A stretch of DNA of 64,000 nt, taken from positions 62,001 to 126,000 of the forward strand of contig JADFUC010001792.1 of the NCBI GenBank assembly GCA_019722365.1. The letters run 5' to 3'. The stretch is from Lithospermum erythrorhizon. Taxonomy: Eukaryota; Streptophyta; Magnoliopsida; Boraginales; Boraginaceae. The position numbers and the translations under genes were made by a program. Below the pieces are notes generated by a model. It saw nothing but the letters and a program-made list of their open reading frames with translations. It had not been told where the DNA came from and did not search any database. Shown one piece after another: positions 24,781 through 37,074 of this stretch. Numbering within the stretch: position 1 is the first letter of the stretch; every line of letters begins with the position of its first letter.

Positions 24781-25779
24781 CCGAAGATCGTGGTGAAATC
24801 CCTTTATATTAGTGCACTCTAGCTACTCAGAACCCTTATCGATGTTCATGCGGACAGCCTACGAAGAGTGCAGAGCAAGTTATTTCTGATACTTTACAAG
24901 TCACTAAAGTTTCTGTCCGCACGATTGTTTTTCAATCTGATGCGTCGATACGTTAACAGCAACATGCCTTCAGCCCCAGTTAAAGTCTCGAGGATGTGTG
25001 TTAGAGTTTATGTCTAACAACAAATACTAGACAGAACTGGCTATCCGAAATCTCATTATCATCAGAGATGACGTTAGCCTCTACGCAGGCCCTCGTAGAA
25101 GGCAAGACAGGAACCTAGGGACACAGCCAGACGTCGACATACTTATCTATTGAAAAGCCTCATCTGAAGTCAAGGCTTTGCCTTCGCACCTAAATATGCT
25201 TTTCTTCACGGTACTAATGAATTACCGTTATTATTTCTTCTTTAGTTGAAAGCGAAAGCAGAAGAAAAACTTCTCGTGGCATCGAAAGCACAAAAGGCGC
25301 TGTCGACAATAGCAGATATTGGTGGTCTCACTCTTCACTACGACGCATCGATTTACTACCGAGATGGCGCCAACTAATTATCCAACCTCGTAGGCGTATT
25401 AAATCCTCAATCTCAAAAGAGAGGTGGTAAGAGTCACCCCCAAGCTTCCTTTGATTTGCATATTCTATCCTATTTCTTTTATACATAGCCCGCATGTTAG
25501 TGGGGTATTACTGTGGTTAAAATGATAAAATGAATTGATACCACCAGGAACCCATGTAGTCGTGGAGAATGTGTATTTGATCCGAAAAGTTAAATGTCAG
25601 TAACTAGAAGATTCATTTTCCTCTACTCATTTATCGACAACAAGTGAAAATTAGGCTGTATCCATTCTACCGCTAGATGATATTATTCAGATACAACCAA
25701 ATTGCGCCGCCCCTGCGATCGTGAAAAAACAACATTTACTTGTTCATATGGTACATTTCGCGAAGTAATGCCGCTTAAG

Positions 25780-26620
25780 TTATGTTTTTCAAGGCTTCAA
25801 CCACATTTCGGGCCGATGACATGTCCATATTCTCTCGACTCATGTAGAAACGAGACGAGGTCTTATGGATGATTTTCTCAAGCTTTTGGATCTTCTTGAT
25901 GATTGTTTGATTAATCTTCAACTTGTTATGAAGCTGCAGGAGACTAATCTTGTTTTAAATTGGGAAAAGTGTCACTTTATGGTTCAAGAAGCGGATACCG
26001 CTCGGTCACAAAAATCTCCTCTCAGAGGAATAGAAGTCGAGCAAAGCCAAAGCGAGATATAATGGAAAAGTACCACTCCACCAAAACGCCAAAGATGTAA
26101 GAAGCTTTCCTTGGTCATGCTGTTTACCCATGTCATCAAGGATTTTCCAAATATCTTAAACCTTGATTTTGCTGGTGATTTAATTCTTTCATACACTAAC
26201 GCAGCCAAGGCAGTTTTCTTTTAATATATCACATAAACTGTGTCGCCGACCGATCACGTGCTTCATTTGAAATTATGCGCGATGCAGTTGATTATGCCGC
26301 TGTGCAAATACCGGACAAAAGCACGAGAATTCCGTGTAATTTATTGGCGCGAGCAAAACCTTCAACGACGCCAACGCAATTGGCTACTACCATCGGTATG
26401 AATCGTCACGTTGTTTTTGCTTTGGATAAGTTTCATCATATTTGATCGATCTCATGTGGTTGTATACACTGATCACGCCGCATTAAAATATTTGTTTCAA
26501 AAAAAAGATGCTAAGCCTAGGTCGATAAGAGACGATACTTTACTTCAAGAATTCAATCAGAAATTCAAGACAAAACGGGTTCTCGAAAAATGTGGTGGCC
26601 GATCATTTATCTAGAATCAG
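25780..26620 (+). pseudogene. gypsy reverse transcriptase and RNase H remnant
   Basis: TTFRADDMSIFS and then LMDDFLKL...DDCLINLQLVMK (25865 on) match the Athila RT catalytic region, where FMDDF holds the paired aspartates. NLVLNWEKCHFMVQE follows at once. A trace of the VRSFLGHAGFY block lies near 26095. RNase H is marked by YTDHAALKYLFQKKDAKPR (26465-26525), LLQEFNQKFKTKRV and an ADHL-like end. Several frame changes separate the blocks. Confidence 0.88.
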
Positions 26621-26639
26621 ATCACCCCTAGAAGAAACA

Positions 26640-27820
26640 CCCATTGGCAGAGACCTTTCCTCGATGAACAATCGTTGGTTGCCTCAAACCGCCCACCTCG
26701 TATGCGCATTTTGTTAATTATATCATGAAGCGAGTCTTTACCACCGAAAGCAACATACCAACAAAAGAAGAAATTTTTATCTGACGTGTGAAACAATACT
26801 TTTGGGACGATCCCTTCTTGTTCTGCCCCGGCCGATAATATCATTGTGAGGTGTATCCCCTCGGTGATAGAAATTGCCGATATCCTAGCCTACCGCTACG
26901 CCCGGTAAGAGGCTATTTCGCTTCTACCCGGTCGTAAATGCGAAAGCGTAAGCATAACTGTTTTATCGCCTACATTATTTAAGGATCAGAGTAACTTCAG
27001 GAAGTCATGCGATCAAGGTTTAATGCATTATGTCCCGCAAAAACGAGATTTTTCCTTTACTAATATTTTCCCCGGCTGACTTGTTTCACGCTCAAAATTG
27101 AGCCTTCACGGCCCTTTTCCCCATCATCTTTTTCCACAAGACATTCTCGTACGCGCTGACTATGCCCAAGCCACAAGCAAATGCTTCAAACTAACGACGC
27201 CATGTAGTCATATCTTTCTTAAAGAAAAAACGTGTTTACTAGATTCTGGGACCTCGAGCCATCATTGTTTTACTTAAGCGAAACATTTTCAGAATAAGGC
27301 TTGTGAGACATTACTATATAAATACGGGTAACCCATAAAGTCAGACATTACCATACCAAACAAATGACAAAGCTCAATCATTCAATGCAGAGCTTTAAGC
27401 GTATTTCTGCAGAGGAAAACAAATAACGATCTCGTAAGATCGCTCCACAGCTGATGACGACAAGGGCATATGAATCCATTTTGGCTACACCTCCATCAGT
27501 ATGTCTCCTTATCGCTCTCTTGCTTTTACGTAAAGCCTTGTCACCTCCCCAAAGGAGTTTCGGTATCAAGCGCCACATCAGCGAAATTTCAAATTTGATC
27601 CGCTACAAAAAGAGATCACGATCTCAATGAAGCCAAGAGTTTCGTTGGGAGCTAAGAAAATGCAAAAATTCTACAAGGAGCGAACTGTTGTTGGCCCATG
27701 AGGCTCTAATTCGCCATGAAGTTTCAAGTTGACAACAAGTTTTTGGTTGTTTAATTCGCATTGTCAATGTAAGGTTCTTGCAAGTTAAAATCTAGTTCTG
27801 ACTGCTTATTACCCAAGTTT
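26640..27820 (+). pseudogene. gypsy integrase remnant
   Basis: Near 26710-26850 the plus strand reads FVNYI, then VKQYFWDDPFLFCPG, the N-terminal zinc-domain region of Athila integrase, with a TGA stop between. Near 27645-27810, ELRKCKNSTR and GKLKS mark the C-terminal end of the enzyme, where the family has ENAKIYKERTK and PGKLKSRWSGPF. The catalytic core between them is too eroded to read. Confidence 0.75.
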
Positions 27821-30190
27821 TCCTATGGCGCAAAGCGGAAATAACAGAGAAGTGGCACTTTTAAGGTCAAATGCTAACGCCAACATTATTATGGTGACAT
27901 GGAAAGAGTAAATACGTCATAAAATACAAGGCATCACTCATTTAACGAAAAGTGTGTCCTTCGGTTTGGCTAAAGACGTTAACTAGAAGCGCTTATCGGG
28001 AGGCAACCCAATCTTTAATGGGTTATTATTTTATTTCTTAGTTTGAAAGGCTGTGGAAAAAAATAAAAATAATAAAAAATAAAAAATTAAATGGCCGGTG
28101 ACGTTAGCGCTGATGCTGCCGAGGTCAAATCTTTGACCATCGATGGACTTAATAGAAAAATAATGTCTTCGGCGCATTAGCCGCTGTAAACGAGGGCCAT
28201 TGACCACCCAAAGTCGTATTTTACACAAAAAAATAGAATAAAAATACACAATAACAAAAATAAAATAAAAAAATAAATGAAAATAAAAAAGGAAGGAGAC
28301 TCTTCCCCTAACTTCACCAAAATTTCCACAAGACCAGCCTCAAAGAAGACTTGACTCCTCCGCCAGCCGGCAGTCGACGCAATGCCGCAGCCTCCGACGC
28401 ATCCTGGCAGCCCGCCTCGCTGGGGGAACTCAAATCAGCAGCCCGGGCGCATCACGCGCCCCCTCACCGTCGCCAAAGACGCCGCCTCACGAAGCAGCCC
28501 GCACCTCGCCTCCGGCCGCACTCGACTCCCACCTCCCGGCTACCGCACTGCCAGAACAACCCCCATCGCATCGGGCCGATTCCCGCCCGATCCCCAACTC
28601 TCAGATTCAAGACTCCGCATCGTGACTTGGTCAGCAGATTCTGCCGCGCCTCCCAATCGGTCGCCGATTCGCACCTTGGCCTGAATCTTTATGTCAAGGT
28701 GTGAAACTCCACTCTCATTTTAATTTAGGTTTCGCCGATCTACTAAGTGTCTTTAACCCTGCCGCTCTCAAGAATTCTATTTTTGCTAATTCCTTTAACC
28801 CATTAGGCCTTCCATCCGGGGATCCGGCACATATGTATTTTTACAATATCAGAGAATTTATTTCATCGATATTCAAAAACATTTAAAAAGCTTATATGTA
28901 TTAAGCTACGGTTAATGGTTAGAGCCTGCACTTGCTGATTTGTTTATCCCCTCGAATGCCATATTTCAGATCGACAATCAAAAATGTATCCAAGACAGAT
29001 TGATGCTCAAGAGGACTGTCATGCATTTTAAAGTTTTATGATTAATAAGAGAAAACATCCAATTTCTCTGACGCTAGCTCTTCACCTTTGTACCATGTGG
29101 AAGCTACTGTCACTTTTATTTTATTTATGCAATGAAAATGTCTCTGTTCCATTATGATTGTTTTTAAGATACATTAACTTGATAAATTGATACATCCCGA
29201 CCAATAAACTGTCATTCCCACGGCTTAATTCTTTCCATTTACCTACTTGAGCTTTTTGACATTCTGAGTCAAAGCGATGTTTTGATCAAAGCATGTAACC
29301 TCATGAGAACATACTCCTACCAAAGCAGATTTTGAGCCCAGACTGCCATACCGGCCATGGCTCAATCCCTGTTTTAACCCTCTCCGCTACTTTGTACGCA
29401 TGCATAAATATCATTTAGAACTGATCCAAAATAACCATGCATTATCCATCAGCCAACCCCTCTAAGCCCAAGTCAATTTTCTTTGTGATTATACCTAATT
29501 TATAAGTTTCCATAAGCCTTGGCCCCACCACGCGTGTCCTACTGTATATTAAATTCCTTGAAACCATCAAGAACCAGGCTTTGTTAAGAGTTGAAATTTA
29601 ATCAAGTACGGGAAGGAGAAACATCAGAAGACTTAAAAAAAAGAGAAAAAAGAAAAGAAAAGTTATTGCAGCAGAACATGACCCTAAAAGAAAAGAAATC
29701 TAGAACAATCTGAAGTTACCTTTGATGTTTACATTTTAAGAAAACTTAAGAAAAAAATATATGAATACATGTCAAGGACGGTACTTAGAAAACGAGATTG
29801 TAATTCAATGAAGGGCAGTTGTTGTGAAGGCCACTATTTTCAACATAATAATCAGCTCACATCTCCTCAAGTATTAAAGTCCGTAGCCAAATATTTATCC
29901 TACCCTTCACAATCAGTTTCATTACAACCCGGCAAAGAATCTCCTCGATTGGTGCTTGCAATTTATCATTTGATTTATATATGCATGTAAAACCTAACTG
30001 TTGAAACAGCAAATCATTACATTTGAAACAGTTGAAATTTACTAGCAATTATCTACTCGATGGACCTAGATTGAACAAGGGCAAGGAAAGCCATTACCAA
30101 GATTGACATTGTCAAACTCATACTGCATCCCCGACAAGCTAATTGTCTGCTTTTATGTCATTTATAATGCCGAAGAATCATGCCAGCTTA
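27821..30190 (+). other. 3' spacer of the Athila-type element
   Basis: Follows integrase and ends at the 3' LTR. It includes GGGAGGCAACCCAA (27999-28012), an A-rich tract (28056-28092, 28229-28290) and a GC-rich open frame at 28351-28704 that encodes a Pro/Arg/Ser-rich product with no family features. From about 28900 it becomes AT-rich with short A/G runs near 29635. Athila elements often carry a large non-coding or env-like spacer here. Confidence 0.55.
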
Positions 30191-31168
30191 TGCCCATTAT
30201 TATATAGTATTTTTGAAAGCCCTAATTACGATATTTATGTTATTTTTACCAATCCCACATAATTTCACCATTTACCGGAATGAAAATATCTAAGAAATGC
30301 AAGAATCTGCCCAATCTTGTTAAATTAACAAGAAATATATGAATCATGATCCAAAGCACACAAGTGACCCACCTACCAATATTGAAAAGTTGAAGCGTGA
30401 ACTTTAAGCAAGAAGCTTGTGAAGGAAAAGTAGATTTAATTTTATCATTTTGAGCCACTAGTCAGAAGTCGAGTTGAGTTTACTTTAATTGGTTTAACAT
30501 TTGATCAGCTATTTTTACGGTTAGTTGCAGATGAATGCCATTAATTTCATATATCATTTATGTCTTTACAACTAATTTTATTATTAGTCGTGACTACGAC
30601 GTAGCTTCGATCGTGATGATTTACCTTCTATAATTTATTTCCAGCTTTCATAATACTCACTATTTGACAATCAGTACTAACATCATATCAATATTATCGC
30701 TCATATGTTGATTGAATCATGTGGCATTAGTGGGCAATTACTAATTACCACATAGTAATGCATAATTTAAAGCATGATGCTGTGCTACATCTCTATTTTT
30801 AAGCTATCATGTAGAGAGTGTTAGTTTCTAGGAGACTTAACTCGTGTTAACCGGTATAATATCAATCGCTTAGAATGCTTGCTATGAACTAATAAGCAAC
30901 TACTGTAAATTAAATCGACGATCCATTTAAATCACGCCTGACTATACTCTTCAATATTATTAAGCACAATCCACTACTTTGCATCTGCCAAGATACCAAC
31001 TCAACTCTGTTTACCTAATTTAGTTGGGCAGATAAAAGACTACTTAATTATTAGCTAATTGATGATTGCCACAGCACCAAAGATTAGTATTATTTGGAAT
31101 TCCGCGTGGTACTACACTGCCTATTCATTATATTACTCGACACCTAATCTCGACTTACCCGAATTACA
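30191..31168 (+). repeat. 3' LTR of the Athila-type element
   Basis: Starts TGCCCATTATTATATAGTAT and ends near CGAATTACA. It shares ordered blocks with 21691-22738 despite many indels. Sequence just beyond (31171-31205) weakly echoes the leader that follows the 5' LTR, so the true edge could lie up to about 40 bases further right. Confidence 0.7.
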
Positions 31169-32899
31169 AAACTTGGTGTCATTGGGCTGATACTGTCTCG
31201 ATGTTTAGTTCATCATCTTAACGTATCCCAAAATATAAACAGCCACGATAATGCTTTCATAGCATTACGCCACCATCAGATACACACATTACAAACCCAA
31301 TACCATTACACACTCCATCATATGACATCTAGAAACACATATTTACAAGATTAGATTTTCTGCATGTCCTAAATTATTAAACCTATATTATTTAATGACA
31401 CAGCATGTTAAATATCATGTTAGTTAAAACTATATATACCCATTAATTTGTAATAATTTTAATCAATTTGACTATAATAAAGATTTTGAACAACATATCA
31501 TGAAAAAAAGAAAATTAAAACCTAAATAACTATTACATAAAAACCGTATCATTTAGTATGAAATTAAAAAATAAAATCTTAAACAATCATCAATCAGACA
31601 TGCAACATCATCAATTATGGTATAACCCTACTTATTACATATTTTCCAACTTTATTATTGAATCGCATTGTGCAAAAACAAACTTTCTCAAAAGTAGTAA
31701 CTCTAAAATTTAAAAATCACTCCACGTTTTTTAGTGTTCTTCATCATTTTCCCTGCTTTTGTCATTGTTAGATTAAGTTTCAGCTGCAAATTGCTCTCAT
31801 GGGAACCTGTATTATTCCTCAATTCTAGCATTTTGATTTTATAATTTTGCTTCTTTAAAATTTTAATATTGCTCAAAATCTCTGGCTTATTTTAACGAAT
31901 ACGTAGCTGATATAAAAGTAAAGCATAATAAAGGATTAAACGAGTGACTGCTCATTTAATTGTTTTTTCAAAAATCACATAAATTCTACTCACGATACTT
32001 TTATAAACACCATAATTATAAACGAAACAGAAGCCTCACAAATTAACTCAAAGCAACAAATACAACTCGTGAAAGCGCACAGTGAGGTTGGGTTATTACA
32101 CACATATCCACTTGAATTTGTATAAATGGATTTAGTTGCGGATGATTCTGTATTCTTTTAGCCATGGCCCAACATTGGTGTTTATTATCCAAGGTAATCA
32201 CTCTGCTTTTCAGTTTTTGCAATTTTGCATTGTCGTTTACTAGTTTATTTACTAAATTTCAGACAAGAGTGTGCATGCAATCCTGTACATTCTTTTGCTA
32301 TATTAAATAGTCATACCAACATAACCTCCACGGGGAGATCTTCTCTGTTACTAATCTATCAACCGTTGTACAAACTTTGGATAAACTTTATAATCTAGAC
32401 TGGCTTACCAGAATCACTGTACTGCTGCAGTTGGATTCAAGTGGATGCTTAATCAGCTCCTTCTTATGTTCTTTGCATCTATTACTTGCGATACTCATTT
32501 ACATATCAAAACCCAGAAATAACCAAATTTATCTCATCCTCAACAACCAATAAGCTCCATACTTAATTCATTATTTAACATGGCCAGTTTTAACTCCTTA
32601 ATTGATTATTTAACATAAGCAATTTTCACTCCTAGCTGGGGTTTTCACTCCTTAATTCATTATTCATTATGGTTCACCTTCATTACTCTTGTTGTAGATA
32701 TGATTAAGTGTTATACAAGGAAAATATGTTATGTATCTTAGAGGAGTAATCTTCATATTACGATTTCAAACTTGTTCGAGATAGGTGCTCGAAAGTATGA
32801 GATAGCTACCTTAGTGGCATGAGAATTAAGTATCCATCCTAAGAAAACCAGACAATTTTCATTTTACACTATAAACACTTATTGAAGCCATAAGCACAA
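31169..32899. other. AT-rich spacer, no gene seen
   Basis: No coding block recognised. Near 32565-32690 a short phrase (TTAATTCATTATTTAACAT with variants, and TTTTCACTCCTTAATT) recurs three or four times. Upstream exons of the sulfotransferase fragment would be expected here but could not be found. Confidence 0.45.
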
Positions 32900-33257
32900 G
32901 AATGCTATGATATCATGAAGTGCAATGAAGAGGCAAAACAAGAAGTCATGTTTTTCTTAGTAGATGTCCACACAAAGATGAGAAAGCTCTAGACTGTATT
33001 GAGCATGTGAATGCTCTGGTAGATTGGAGTGGATTGAAGATATGATTATAACAAGGATTGTGTTCTGAGGTAACTCTCTACAGAAGTTGATGGATGTTCA
33101 AGATTTTCTTATGGTTCCACAACAAAAATTATTTAGTCGTCAGGTAAAGATCCACAAAGGACCTTTGTCAAAACAGGTTGAAAATTGGGGAGATGTTGAA
33201 AATACACTCAAAGGAACAGCATTTGAGAGCTTCATAAATGCAGATTACAAGGTTTAG
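32900..33257 (+). pseudogene. NodH-like sulfotransferase fragment (last exon)
   Basis: The clear part is 33084-33257, a terminal exon after a ctctctacag acceptor: KLMDVQDFLMVPQQKLFSRQ, VKIHKGPLSKQVENWGDVEN, TLKGTAFESFINADYKV, stop. This matches the C-terminus of the plant P-loop/NodH-like sulfotransferase family (At2g15730 type), where the segment follows the LYYEDIVKNRT block. A weak WIEDMIITRI trace at about 33030-33070 may be the end of the preceding exon. The P-loop that binds PAPS and the rest of the enzyme are missing, so this is a relic or a 3' fragment. Known relatives act on unknown substrates. Confidence 0.72.
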
Positions 33258-33778
33258 ATGTGAAAATCATGTGTGTATATGAGTATAGACACATTATGTA
33301 GCTTTAAACCTGCCTATTCTTTATTTTTTAGTTAGTGGATGCTGTAGGAACTGCTGTCAGAACTACTATCACAGGAAATTTTGATCACAGCGTGTCTCTG
33401 GCAATCCCTATGAAACTGCTTTCTAAGTTTAACACAGTCGAAGTCATTGTTGTAGTATTCTTGTAGTCTTCTTGATTGGACAAGCTAGAATGAAGCTTAG
33501 ACAGTGGAGTATAATGGATTGTTTGGTTTTGCTCTACCATATTTTGGTCATATTTTAAAGTTGTAGTGGTAAGTTACCTAAACTCTTAAATAACCAGTTG
33601 CCTGTTTCAAATTCTTGCTTACAAACAATAATTTCCGTTAGACATGTAGATCTTCTGCATCTATCTGTATATTCCAAATTCTGCCATCTGCCAAAATTCA
33701 GTGATCTCCATTTTGATGTCCAAATTCTGGAATAGGGTTTGATTCAATCATAGATGTCCAAATTCTTTGCTTTTTAGG

Positions 33779-33791
33779 TACGGAGGGAGTA
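33779..33791. mobile_element. Isolated Stowaway-like terminal repeat
   Basis: TACGGAGGGAGTA matches the 3' terminus of Stowaway (Tc1/mariner) MITEs, ACGGAGGGAG followed by the TA target. No CTCCCTCCGT partner was found in the preceding few hundred bases, so only one end is supported. Confidence 0.4.
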
Positions 33792-34364
33792 TTAGATTTA
33801 TGACACAATAATAGCCTTTAACTGTATATATTTGATGTGAGCAATTCAAAGAAACATAGTAACATGATTTAACATCTAAAACGAAACATACATGATTTAT
33901 ACTTTTCCGTTTTTTTATATTGGCTGCTTTAAATTCCTTTAATTTCTTTTGCTTTAAAATTAAATAGCTATCATTTTAACATATTCACTGTATTTTTGCC
34001 TTTTTCAATATACTTTGAACAATTTATTCTCGAATCACAATCAACCAACGACATAGCTTGCAATCGATTATCATTCTACATTTTCAATGCATTTTTCGAC
34101 TAATTTTAATTTTTTCTTAATCCACGCATACAAATTAATAAAAACCAACTTAAAAAGTATATATTGCCATAATCATAAAATTATATATTTCAAATTCCAA
34201 AGTAGATATATTTATAAAATTTGAAACATTATTACATGCATGGGGAAAAAGGAAAGGAACATCAATTCCCACAAGCAATTTATTCAAATAGAACAATATA
34301 ATTGATAAATCGCAATTCAAAAATAAAAATCAATCATAAATGATTGTATTTATTATGAATATTA

Positions 34365-35275
34365 TTAATATTCCCAATGAAACATTGGCATGATAACAAA
34401 TTTCATCATCCCAGACTTGCAATGAATAGCATCATGTTCTCCACAAGCGAAGTAATGAGGCATCCATCTCTTCAACTTGAACTCGAAGCCTTCACCTGCA
34501 CCTGCACTCACATTTCCTACCAATTTCGCCTTCCTGAAATCGCATCTCATCATGCTCCAGTAATTCCTCATCAAATATACGCTATGACCGTATGTTGCGT
34601 TCGGGAGATCATACTTGAACACTGATCAACAAACAACAAAATATTCTTCAAACTATTATATATATATGATCAGATAGAACATCTTAGATTATTATTACTA
34701 GCTATTTGGAGGAAAAAAAAGTCTTGGATTGAGTGAATAATGTTTTTTTAATGTGTGTACATGCTTATAAACTATACATATGTAGATAGTGCTCATGTAT
34801 AATAGACTTGTAGATATCTACCTCGTCATTTTGATAAAAGTGCCAGATACCATTTTTTAGGGGAAGATGGGAGAAATAATTAAAAAAATACTGAATAAGA
34901 ATAAGAAATATATTGTATTAACATAAACTCGCTCATATTTGATCAATTTGCTTTTGCAACGAACATGCATATATATTTTATATTACCTAGGGTGTCGTTA
35001 AAGAAGAAGGGGGCATTTCTCCAAACCCAGTCTTGATAATTGAAACCAAAACGCCAAGTTTCCGAGTCACCACCAACAATTATTCTTCTTGGAGCATCAT
35101 GAGTAGCATTATAGTGTGTGTATGGCCAGCCTGAGCCTCCACCACTATTGTTCAAAGTGTCATTATTATTATTCCAGTAGTTACCAAAATCCCTATTAGC
35201 TGAACATATTGATGAGAATGTGTCTACCAATGCGAGTAATGCAAGAACGAAAAAATATATATACTTGCCATCCAT
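34365..35275 (-). CDS. Cupredoxin-fold (phytocyanin-like) secreted protein
   Basis: Two exons, 35275-34987 and 34621-34365, join at CTAG|gtaata and gatcag|TGTTC with matching phase to give 181 residues. Residues 1-26 form a signal peptide (MDGKYIYFFVLALLALVDTF...CSA). An Asn/Gly-rich linker follows. The cupredoxin domain begins at RRIIVGGDSETWRFGFNYQD and continues through APFFFNDTLVFKYD, HSVYLM, EGFEFKLKRW, YFACGEHDAIHC and GMMKFVIMPM. Possible copper ligands are His in HSVYL, then Cys and His of CGEHDAIH, then Met. The Cys-to-His spacing is two residues longer than the C-x4-H of classical phytocyanins, so copper binding is not assured. It resembles At2g15770/At2g15780-type proteins. Apoplastic location is inferred. 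Confidence 0.88.
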
Positions 35276-37074
35276 TCTCAGCTGATTAATAAATTAGCTA
35301 GTGATATATAGATGAGAACAATATGTATAATAACTGATTTTTTTTGGTATTGTTTAAGGATGGAAATGAAGACGGGTTAAGATGGTATTATATAGGTGTC
35401 ATAATACAAGAAGCTTAAAGCTGCTGCTAATAAGTGGAAATAACAATGATGGTTTTTGGTAATGTTGGTTGGTAAAATTTGAAAAATGGAAGATGAAAGT
35501 CGGTAAATCGGCATTGCAATTTGCATGTGCTTCTAAGTCTACCACTCTTTGGGTTGAAATCTGCTGAATTTATGGAATTGCACCGAAGCTGCTGCTGCTG
35601 TTCTTATTTTATTATGAACGGTTTAATCATGGATGTAACTCACCCACAGAATGTAGATTTTTATTTTAACTAATTCACAAGCTCGCTTCCTTACGAAATT
35701 AATCCTGACAAATTAACGGAGGAGTTCATCCGCATGAATCTGAGTAATAAAATATGAAAAATGACTCATGATTATAAAGAAACCATGTAATGACAAGATA
35801 ATTCAGTGTTAATTATCGACACCTCGCTAAAGTTCCTAAACTATCGCTAGACGCCCCCCGAACCTATTTTACCACATTTAAATAACAAAAATGATCACTA
35901 AAAATATATACTATCGTTGGTAAAACGGTTCGCTTTATTATCCTTAGTGTTAACCGATAATTAAAAACCTAATCGATAATTAATCGATAGTCAGCTGAAC
36001 AATCGCCTAATTAACCGATAATTAACACTTAGAAGAACTCATAATAATAATTTACTATTGAAATTAATAACAAGCATGGCATAATAAGCTTTACGCACCA
36101 CTTAGCTAACTCCATATTTATTTGTTGATAGTTAATTGGCCAATACTTTTGTCAAGATCTCGAATATGAAAGGAAAGTAAACGCACCAAAGCAAGTAAAA
36201 GGAATGTAAACGCACCCAAGTACCCAACTAACACGAGCTTTGAAGAACGATCAAAATGTACGTCAACTCTAAGAAAGCACTAGTCTAGAATGCATACATT
36301 ATTACAAAGGAGAAATGAAGATGAATCAACATTAGCAATTGCAGAACTTTGAATCAAAATTGATAAGTAATAAAAAAATATTAATTATTTTTAAAGTAAT
36401 TTTTTTCATTTTTGAGAGGGCCAATCTTATGTAAAATTACTTATATTTGAAAGATAATAAATTTTAAAATTTTCAAACTATGAGGCCATGTTACTTCCTA
36501 GCTATGGTTACCAGCCTACCAGAATAATATTCCCCGAAGACCCGACGATACCTTACATGTCCTAATCTGACTAGACCGCAATTCTATCGATATATTTCGA
36601 ACAGACTAATCTACACTTTATGAGACTTGGGCCCCAATTTTTCTGACCGATTTCTACGGTCCGATCCCAAAATTCCAAATAAAAAAACCTAAATCAATCA
36701 TTCAACATTAAAACATCTAAATTCAATATCAAAACATCTAAAAATTGATTGACCTAAACATATTTTTCAACATCAAATCAAATATAAATCGAAATCAAAT
36801 TCAACATAAAAATCAAATTGAATTCAACACAAGAAATCAAAAGTATCTAAATCAATTAAGGCTCATATTCATCTAACAAATAATCATGCCTTAATATATA
36901 TCCATTGAGATATAAAGACCTATTGATTCTCAATATAAATCGAAATCGTTAACAAAAATTATTTTGGGAACAGTAACTTGAAAAATAATACCTACAAAAG
37001 TAGATTTTTATTTTGTAGTTATATAGTGTCTAGCAAATACCCTTTCGTAGATATATTAAGAAAGGAACACTTAC
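35276..37074. other. Spacer between cupredoxin and LARP6-like genes
   Basis: AT-rich. The left part is the promoter side of the minus-strand cupredoxin gene. The missing 3' exon(s) of the LARP6-like gene should lie here, but no Gly/Arg-rich coding block was found on the minus strand. At 36690-36830 the words AAATTCAACAT and AAATCAAATT recur (a low-complexity tract). Confidence 0.5.

Larger units (their letters stand above)
21691..31168 (+). mobile_element. Degenerate Athila-type Ty3/gypsy retrotransposon with both LTRs
   Basis: Two diverged LTRs of about 1 kb (21691-22738 and 30191-31168) enclose about 7.4 kb. In plus orientation the order is primer-binding site, gag, protease, RT, RNase H, integrase and a long 3' spacer. 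This order, the tRNA-Asp-like GGCGCC primer site and the block GGGAGGCAACCCAA (27999-28012) indicate the Athila/Tat branch. All frames carry many stops and shifts, so the copy is dead. LTR divergence is heavy, so insertion is old. It sits between the DUF829-like gene and the sulfotransferase fragment. Confidence 0.85.

Noticed and set aside
31169..31205. Sequence after the 3' LTR resembling the primer-binding site region
   Set aside because: Similarity is weak and may only reflect an LTR edge set slightly too early. It does not prove a second element.
34377..34625. Plus-strand frame of 82 codons
   Set aside because: Antisense to the cupredoxin second exon, which is clearly the coding strand.
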